Source: Talaromyces rugulosus (taxonomy: Eukaryota; Ascomycota; Eurotiomycetes; Eurotiales; Trichocomaceae). From it: a DNA stretch of 64,000 bases. A model generated the notes under the pieces. It searched no databases and was not told the origin of the DNA. It saw only the letters and a program-made list of their open reading frames with translations. Of this stretch, positions 60,001 through 64,000 are shown in pieces. Within the stretch, counting starts at the first letter, position 1, and each line of letters starts with the position of its first letter. The stretch lies in NCBI RefSeq assembly GCF_013368755.1, contig NC_049565.1:3906001-3970000 (forward strand), written 5' to 3'. A program made the translations under genes and the position numbers.

Positions 60001-63000
60001 AGGACATTGGCTTGACTATTGCTGATATAATAAAGCATTCGAAACTATCAGCGATGGCACTCAGTATTAGCTCTCTGCAAACGTCGTCGAATTCACCAGC
60101 CCCGTTCTCCATGATTAATTCATCGAACCGCGAGAAAATTTTGGCCAATACCGCTGCAACCTGTGGCGTCTCCGTGGAGGACATTGAAGATATTTACCCA
60201 TCGACACCATTGCAAATAGAACTTGTTGCCTTGACGCTGAAACAACCTCAGGCTTACATGAAACGGTCTGTGTATGAGGTCCCAGCAAAAGTCGACGTTG
60301 AAAAGCTCGTACAAGCGTGGGAGGTAGTCATAAAAATCAATGCAATTCTGCGCACGCGCTTTGTCGAGGTTGAAAATATTGGTCTAGTTCAAGTCGTCGT
60401 CAAGGGACATACATGGAACAAGCATGACAGTTTACAGTCGTATATTGATTCGTCCATTGCCTCGAACAGAGACTTGGGAAGTCCGCTGTGTCAGCTAGCA
60501 ATCATTCGTGATACAGACTCTTCCAAAATCGCGTGGACAATACACCATGCTCTTTACGACGAGTGGTCAACTTTGATCATCGATGAACAGCTCCGTCGGG
60601 CGTATCAGGAGCGCACAATCCAGAGGCCTCCTAGTTTCAACGCAGTTGTTGCTTATATCACTTCACAGGATCGCGGAAAAGGACAAGAATTCTGGAAAAC
60701 TCGTCTTTCTGGATGCAGTTCTGTCAACGTCTACCCACAATTGCCATCAGCACATTATCAGGTGCAACCATCACAGGTATTCAATTGCACAATTCGTCCA
60801 GACAGTGGCTCTGTCAGGAACCTGCAGGCCAAAGTGCACGCTGCGTGGGCACTGGTTGTTTCCAAAATTTCTGGGTCTAACGATGTTGTTTTTGCTGCGA
60901 CGCTTGCTGGACGCAATATTCCAGTTGAGGGAGTCGAACAAGTGGTTGGCCCAACAATCACTCCAGTGCCAATTCGGATACAGCTGCAAAACGAGAACCA
61001 GAAAACTCTCGAGCTCTTAGATGGGGTTGAAAAAGACACAGCGGATATGTCACCCTATCAACATATGGGTATCAAGAACATCGAGCAAATCAATGAAGAC
61101 ACACGGGCTGCGTGTAAAGTCCAGACCCTCATTGTCATCACACCCAGCTCAAAATCGAGCAGTGAAGATGCCAATGCAATCAAAACCTCGACATATGACG
61201 TCGAAAGCAAAGAAGGGGGGGCCTTCCACACATTCGCCTTGGTCTTATTCGTGTACCCTTCGAAAACCCATCTCGACTTGCAGGTTGTTTATGACCCGGC
61301 CATCTTCAACCGTCGAGAAATCGAGCGTCTTACTGGCCGATTGGAGAGTGTGATTTACTCATTTAATAAGAACGTACTTGTTTCCGAAATCGATGGCCTA
61401 GGAAGGGAAGATCTCGAGGATATATTGAAATGGAACTCCAATGTTCCGCCATCAAGTAGTCGGCTTCTCCATGAAGTAATTCTGGGAAGCGCAATCGACA
61501 ATGCCAAGAAACTAGCTATTGATGCGTGGGACTCCAAATTGTCATACTCGCAACTGGGCAAAATGTCAGGCGCTCTCTCAATGCATCTTCACAACCATGG
61601 GGTAGGCCGAGGCTCGGTCATTCCTATTCTCTCGCCCAAATCCGGCTATGTTCCTGTAGCAGCGTTGGCTGTTCTAAAAACAGGCGCAGCGTTCTTGCCC
61701 CTGGATTCAAAACAACCACTAAATCGACTGGTTGCGGTCATAGATCAAGTCAAGCCAAAAGTCATTCTTGCTGCTGGGTCGGTGCGAGAACTTGCTACCA
61801 GTCTTGCTGGGGACATTGTTCTGATTGAAGCATGTCTCGAGCCTATTTCTGGTAAAGCTGAGCAATTCCGACACTCTGACATAGCTAATATCGACGACAA
61901 TGCCTGTATTCTCTTTACATCTGGCACCACTGGAACGCCGAAGGGCGTCATGCAAACACACCGAGCACTCTCATCGGCCGTCCAATACCAAACGGCAGAG
62001 TCTGGATTCACCGAAAAGACAAGAGCATTTGAGTTTGCTTCATACAGCTTTGATGTCAGCTGGAACATGATATTCAAAGTCCTTACCGTCGGGGGTACGC
62101 TCGTCGTTCCAAGCGAGGAGGAACGACACAACGATCTTTCCGGGGCATTAATCAGATCCGCTGCTACTCTCACTGAACTCACAGCATCGGTTGCTCGGTT
62201 GCTTGATCCGGGCCAGCTTCCCGATCTTGAAACACTCATTCTGTCCGGTGAGCCGGTGGACTTGCGTGAGTTTGAGGAATGGAAGCCTAGGGCACGTGTG
62301 GTTGTCTGCTATGGGCCGTCAGAATGTACGTCTGTTGCAACCATGAACCCTGGTATAGGCGCTAGCTCTGCCGATGCTGGCATTGGAAAGGGAGCTGCAT
62401 GTGTAGTGTGGATCGTCGATCCACAAAACTATCGCCGACTGATGCCAGTTGGAGCAGTGGGTGAGATATTGATTGAAGGTCCGATTGTGGGCAAGGGCTA
62501 CTACGGTAATGAAACTTTGACCAGCAGATCATATCTGTCACTTGAGCTTCCAAAGCTTCAACCTGCAAGTGAGAAAATACAGGTTATAGGCCCCAGAAAA
62601 GGGTTTCTTTCTGGAGACCTGGCACGATACGACGAAGATGGAAATATTCATTTCGTTTCTCGCAAGGATCTCCAGGTCAAACTACACGGTCAGCGTATCG
62701 AGCTTGAAGAAGTCCAGTATCATGTCAGCAAGCTTCTAGTAGGCCATGTTGGACCAGTCGTTTGCTGTATTCTGGGCCAGTCAGGCTCTGGCGAGGACCA
62801 ACGACTGGCGGCATTTCTCGTCAATGACAAGAGAGACACAAAGGGCATTTGTCAATTTTTGAGCCCTAAACAAACAACCGTCAATGCACTGGAAGGGCTG
62901 GACGAAAGAATTGGAGCTGTTCTTCCCAAATACATGGTCCCCTCCGTATACTATTTCATCACGACGCTTCCGCGCACGCACAACGGCAAAATTGACAGGA

Positions 63001-64000
63001 AACGGCTCATGGAACTAGCCGATACAGCTGAAGCAGAGCATGTATATAGAGGCCGTACAACCCGGAAAACTATCCGTCGAAATCCATCTACTCCAAACGA
63101 AAAGGCTATGCAAGAACTATGGGCAGCAGTTTTGGGAACCTCGGCGGAACACATTGGAGCAGATGATAGTTTCTTCGATCTCAACGGTGACTCAATCTCG
63201 GCCATGAAGCTGGTCGCTAGTGCTCGAAAGCTGGGCTTCGATCTGCGCGTGGCAGATATTTTTGCAACGCCTAAATTGTCTGATTTGGCTGTGAATTTCG
63301 AAAAGAGAGACAAAAAGTGGACATCTGGGTCGTTCAGCATGCAGCCGTTCCAGCTGCTTGGGGGCTCACCAGATATTGAATCCATTCGCTCAGAGGTTGC
63401 TGTCAAGTGCGGTATTGACGCTCATGAGAAAATTGAGGACGTATACCCATGCACGCCTCTACAGGAAAGTATGCTGGCTGCTACTATCAGATATCCAGGC
63501 TCTTTCACCAGTATGAGGCTATACCGAGTTCCTAATAATGTCGACGAAAGCAGACTCCGTGCTGCTTGGACAAGAGTGGCACACGTACACCGCATTCTAC
63601 GGACTCGACTAGTTGATCTTCACAATTACGGTGTCAGTCAGGTGATCATAAATGAGGACTCCATTGCGTGGGACTCATACGACAGCATGCATGCATTCCT
63701 CCAGCAAGCTGATAAGATTCACATGGGCCCGGCAACAAGGCTTACTAGGTGGGCGTTTATCTATGGACCTGATAAAGAACGTTATCTCGTTTGGACCATC
63801 CACCACGCTACCTACGATGGCTGGACTCTTCAGCTTATTGAAGATGACGTCCGCAAGGCATACTCTGGTCAACGATTGGATATTGACCCTGTAGATATAC
63901 GACCGTTGGTAAACTACATCTTGACACAAAGAAAGGAGGACTCCAAAGCCTTTTGGGCTCGCCAACTTGCAGGCGCTGAAGACAGCGTCGTCTTCCCATC
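51036..64000 (+). CDS. Multimodular non-ribosomal peptide synthetase (3' end cut by window)
   Basis: One open frame of 4321 codons with no stop or visible intron, continuing past the window. The ATG at 51036 is the first after an in-frame TAG at 50985. Residues 1–180 resemble the C-terminal part of a condensation domain, without an HHxxxDG motif. Then: A1 189–723, T1 791–855 (Ser823), C1 891–1318 (HHAIYDG at 1018), A2 1325–1848, T2 1871–1945 (Ser1908), C2 1984–2398 (HHAVYDA at 2111), A3 2402–2918, T3 2941–3008 (Ser2976), C3 3048–3455 (HHALYDE at 3170), A4 3458–3991, T4 4018–4085 (Ser4053), C4 from 4128 (HHATYDG at 4256), cut. All four A domains keep the phosphate loop (FTSGS/TTG) and the C-terminal catalytic Lys. 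No epimerase, methyltransferase or thioesterase domain is seen, so release may be by a terminal C domain outside the window. At least four residues are activated. Neighbouring MIO and DUF3328 genes fit a cyclochlorotine/astin-type peptide. Confidence 0.96.
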   Translation, partial: MHVAYFRLQNNPSKLEIAVAWTVLLKDYVGSSSVSFLATGYTSLDNPNFISLHIDEQERIDQLSKSLQAQLSQPSLSTTIDELPAFQTHLHIDNKHSEQTKSHRHLKETDHSNGDNITRLSNSKIDLTVKCTILDHEQEVKVVAIPHTTLSSSAQALRILHQFEHVLRQVNNLTEQSGHLVYKIDTASEWDINSVWKWNSTVPTPESRTALDVFAEHVAHRPNSLAVNAWDGDFTYAELDSLSTEFSLRLANEVSLGPGNIVPLCFEKSKWTPVAMLSVIKTGAAFTLIDENLPNDRLRQIAKLVKQETILALSSGSQKHRAQLMASRVIIVDSNFLETTYPPSTKTRAQIHVTPDSLLYIVFTSGSTGVPKAIMLSHNNMCTFVTLSGALSDLTPRSRILALSSYAYDVSLGDAFISLLTGACLCIPSSWECKNNVDQVVENYKVTRLMTTPSISKTLRPSDSPSLEVLVLCGEPCSEDALARWRGSHTRIINSYGPAECTVETVANYNVLMSKKPNVIGKGLGACWIVDPVDHGRLAPVGGVGELVLEGPLVGLGYLHDGETTRKKFLDHAPWLENGLPGLANERKARLYRSGDLVRYTDDGDIEYIGRGDLQVKIRGQRVELGEVSAHLQEFIPPSIQWCPEVVKLESGAELLVVFLVVNTTDEPKDQISKRLRTLVDRVNTELQTRLPPSMVPSAYAEIDSVPLSLSGKVDHRRLKQLGLSLPTSQWIVWQNKPVAEPSTNGSSYSPINDKKLSNENGPVNGSTRGSREITIPQNGNGVNSQEQHNKLETLKRVWSDILHVDIKSIHDSDTFFSHGGESLTAIKFVSAASKVGIQLDVATIFGYPQLSALSIKAKWSYVSFLEPLVRFSLLNSKDGLTEISSLYGIEIDDIEDAYPCTPLQEGLISAESLNSTNYVGRGTFALPKDIDIERFAQAWQRVTAVHSILRTRIVDTESNGLLQVVLRDGPVFGGIQTQPLASYLKEDSQNKLGLGTELCRWGIVRHLGLSYLVLTMHHAIYDGWTLPRLGQEVFRAYNGVRIQPSVGFNIFVKHVMSISYKQAEEFWTRQLADPERTAAFPPLRNGVREPRADSVVSKSVHVPSNANQDTSIPSLLRAAWALLVSKLSGNDDVIFGATVSGRNVAIHGIEDLLSPTISTIPVRVRIDSNDSVSTFVRAVQNQALEAMPFENLGLHNIRRFNATTRDGSKFQTLFIVDPPGECSIDISKSLSPSDQELKETLEQLDDTLSAALSNFNEYSLMIIIMQKNEQLQIKASYDSRILNHADANLLLDQFVNVAEQLGCSNNVKRSLRDLKLAGISDIEKIWQWNEYISPGVKESVHHIIGQTISLHPEAQAIAAWDGSASFSELDKLSSNLCYSLQSKGIGRGSLVPICMEKSMWATVAMLAILKTGAGFVAMDIISQPKKRLKIIVDQINATCIVTTSQTTDLARQLCEEVIVCDHKSQYLTIGTNDTFKQDAQSQPSDTAFVVFTSGSTGVPKGIIITHENFSTTIAHHARELKLTKDSRIFDFASYSFDIAVHNALMALSVGGCLCIPSEEDRKNDIEGSFKRLKANWADITPSVARLIDPSAIPGLETLVLSGEAVSKDIVQTWGKKVHLINAYGPAECQICTVNGTIAGVDNAADIGLGVACATWIVDLGTDNLTPIGAIGELVIEGPIVSPGYLNDSNHSFIRDPSWLTEGSTSVPGRKGHLYRTGDLARYRPNGTIVYMGRASTQAKLHGQRIELSEVEFYVKKADTSLKEVIADVVDVGGTNILTAFVVASNDGHVMSLEKDVTLTVGPIPPPLGLNRALKSDLPSYMIPGLFLQISHIPLSTTRKVDRNLLKERASSISWEQIRELTRHEADAGETTLTPRQLDLAQIWSSVLKTDIAKITAHSDFFQLGGDSISAMRLVKYSQKMGLSFTVADVFRHSQLQELTSLVTEVVEKESIANIIQPFSLVSGKSVDSLVSTAATVCNVSRDAIMDVYPCTAFQEAVFALTASNSSAYVQHTLLRFGNDLNIERVLGAWYAVIGATSILRTRLVQSEDAQLFQVVVRQKDQLWNWYSSTEEYIRETAKVPMELGNELSRFGVVRDNSTTPPSYILIWTMHHAVYDAWTMDIILRQVSEYYQSQSLYTITPSYNIFVDFLQRQEGTSAKWWRNYLSGASNASFFPKTPMSLVGNSVNSLTRKEFDLPRIIPPGYSPAVLLRAAWAIVMARHTSSEAVVFGETRLGRNVPVKDMEKIPGPTIASAPILLNVDREQAIKSLLDTVREDGIQMQEFEHLGLQNISRVSDDARAACNFQTLLVFLEAEDRVDGDSIFRVDDTIDDIRNFNNNHLLIYLSLTRTSLVTQAVFREHAVSRGYVDLVLNQLHSTFSAICDLPLHTLVRELDVASEQDLTQIWEWNATPAQTVDAFIHELIAQNAQKHPDKLAVVGHDGQMTYKELDQYSNNLAAQLIARGVGINTFVPLCFEKSFLVPAAMLAVIKTGAAFWVMDVSYPESRLKLITEALGAHLLLSSPSQVVLAQRLGKNVLVVNENTYQDDGALETHPIIEASPRDTDRLMYVCFTSGSTGVPKGVKVTHKNLASAAVAQTRELDFVCEDRVYDFSSHAFDANIWHFYLGLVVGACVCIPSLEERTSNLAGSITAFKSTALFLTPSVARTIDPKDVPTVKRLYLGGEAVTPLDVSMWKDSLELWGAYGPTETTPLCIFTRLFAPESASNIGRGIGVRSWVVNPSNHDELVAIGAVGEMVNEGPLVTSGYHNLPKKTAQVFIEDPEFLQRGFKRSRGRRGRLYKTGDLVRYCYDGTIQYLGRADTQVKLRGQRVEFGEIEYHLKRALPHVSTICDVVVHPFSGRPMLVAFCALSAADSLDKHSTRVYLSKRLPPYMVPEFFFRIEDIPRNKSGKVDRLNLRELGPKLLLASTEQDNEGGVEYLHGPLTENETILGALWATSLGQKDILLSPDTDFVDVGGDSIAAMKLSNLSRKQDIGLTIADIIKHSKLSAMALSISSLQTSSNSPAPFSMINSSNREKILANTAATCGVSVEDIEDIYPSTPLQIELVALTLKQPQAYMKRSVYEVPAKVDVEKLVQAWEVVIKINAILRTRFVEVENIGLVQVVVKGHTWNKHDSLQSYIDSSIASNRDLGSPLCQLAIIRDTDSSKIAWTIHHALYDEWSTLIIDEQLRRAYQERTIQRPPSFNAVVAYITSQDRGKGQEFWKTRLSGCSSVNVYPQLPSAHYQVQPSQVFNCTIRPDSGSVRNLQAKVHAAWALVVSKISGSNDVVFAATLAGRNIPVEGVEQVVGPTITPVPIRIQLQNENQKTLELLDGVEKDTADMSPYQHMGIKNIEQINEDTRAACKVQTLIVITPSSKSSSEDANAIKTSTYDVESKEGGAFHTFALVLFVYPSKTHLDLQVVYDPAIFNRREIERLTGRLESVIYSFNKNVLVSEIDGLGREDLEDILKWNSNVPPSSSRLLHEVILGSAIDNAKKLAIDAWDSKLSYSQLGKMSGALSMHLHNHGVGRGSVIPILSPKSGYVPVAALAVLKTGAAFLPLDSKQPLNRLVAVIDQVKPKVILAAGSVRELATSLAGDIVLIEACLEPISGKAEQFRHSDIANIDDNACILFTSGTTGTPKGVMQTHRALSSAVQYQTAESGFTEKTRAFEFASYSFDVSWNMIFKVLTVGGTLVVPSEEERHNDLSGALIRSAATLTELTASVARLLDPGQLPDLETLILSGEPVDLREFEEWKPRARVVVCYGPSECTSVATMNPGIGASSADAGIGKGAACVVWIVDPQNYRRLMPVGAVGEILIEGPIVGKGYYGNETLTSRSYLSLELPKLQPASEKIQVIGPRKGFLSGDLARYDEDGNIHFVSRKDLQVKLHGQRIELEEVQYHVSKLLVGHVGPVVCCILGQSGSGEDQRLAAFLVNDKRDTKGICQFLSPKQTTVNALEGLDERIGAVLPKYMVPSVYYFITTLPRTHNGKIDRKRLMELADTAEAEHVYRGRTTRKTIRRNPSTPNEKAMQELWAAVLGTSAEHIGADDSFFDLNGDSISAMKLVASARKLGFDLRVADIFATPKLSDLAVNFEKRDKKWTSGSFSMQPFQLLGGSPDIESIRSEVAVKCGIDAHEKIEDVYPCTPLQESMLAATIRYPGSFTSMRLYRVPNNVDESRLRAAWTRVAHVHRILRTRLVDLHNYGVSQVIINEDSIAWDSYDSMHAFLQQADKIHMGPATRLTRWAFIYGPDKERYLVWTIHHATYDGWTLQLIEDDVRKAYSGQRLDIDPVDIRPLVNYILTQRKEDSKAFWARQLAGAEDSVVFP

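Noticed and set aside
1..64000. CRISPR arrays, insertion sequences or bacterial operons
   Set aside because: None seen. Spliceosomal introns and gene types show a fungal nuclear genome.

Overview
The window is nuclear DNA of a filamentous ascomycete. Genes carry many short GT–AG introns (about 50–70 nt), and the set is typical of Pezizomycotina: Zn2Cys6 regulator, DUF3328 (UstYa-like) proteins, secreted intradiol dioxygenase, multimodular NRPS. Protein style points to Eurotiales and possibly Talaromyces, but this is a guess from the sequence alone.

Layout. (1) 1–7 kb is a small accessory block: FAD-dependent aromatic monooxygenase (-), secreted tyrosinase (-) and secreted intradiol dioxygenase (+). 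All three families act on phenols or catechols. (2) 9.6–32.5 kb is mostly conserved housekeeping sequence: pyruvate carboxylase, membrane-anchored type-B carboxylesterase, two poorly known genes (one F-box), a small conserved gene, ribosomal protein uL5/L11, SmB, mitochondrial pyruvate carrier, vacuolar amino-acid transporter (Avt3/4 type), vacuolar cation-chloride cotransporter (Vhc1 type) and mevalonate kinase. (3) 33–64 kb looks like a secondary-metabolite gene cluster: Zn2Cys6 regulator (-), MIO-type phenylalanine ammonia-lyase/aminomutase (-), membrane-anchored tyrosinase (+), four DUF3328 genes plus one stub, a secreted repeat peptide precursor with Kex2 sites (-), and an NRPS reading +. 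The NRPS is one uninterrupted frame from 51036 to the window end, ordered (vestigial C)-A-T-C-A-T-C-A-T-C-A-T-C; the last C domain is cut by the window.

How the cluster may work (inference). An NRPS, a MIO enzyme that could supply beta-phenylalanine, and several DUF3328 oxidases resemble the published logic of cyclochlorotine/astin-type cyclic pentapeptides. Mixed in is a precursor for a possible ribosomal peptide: signal peptide, then four 14-residue Kex2-framed cores, each with Cys at positions 2 and 14 and no aromatic residue. DUF3328 and tyrosinase genes also mark dikaritin RiPP clusters (ustiloxin type). The locus may therefore be one pathway with an unexpected peptide gene, or two interleaved peptide pathways sharing oxidases. 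One DUF3328 protein has lost three of the four histidines of its two HxxHC motifs, and one is cut short after its membrane segment.

Limits. Exon borders were placed by eye from splice consensus and reading phase. Product and organism calls rest on motif recognition without database searches.
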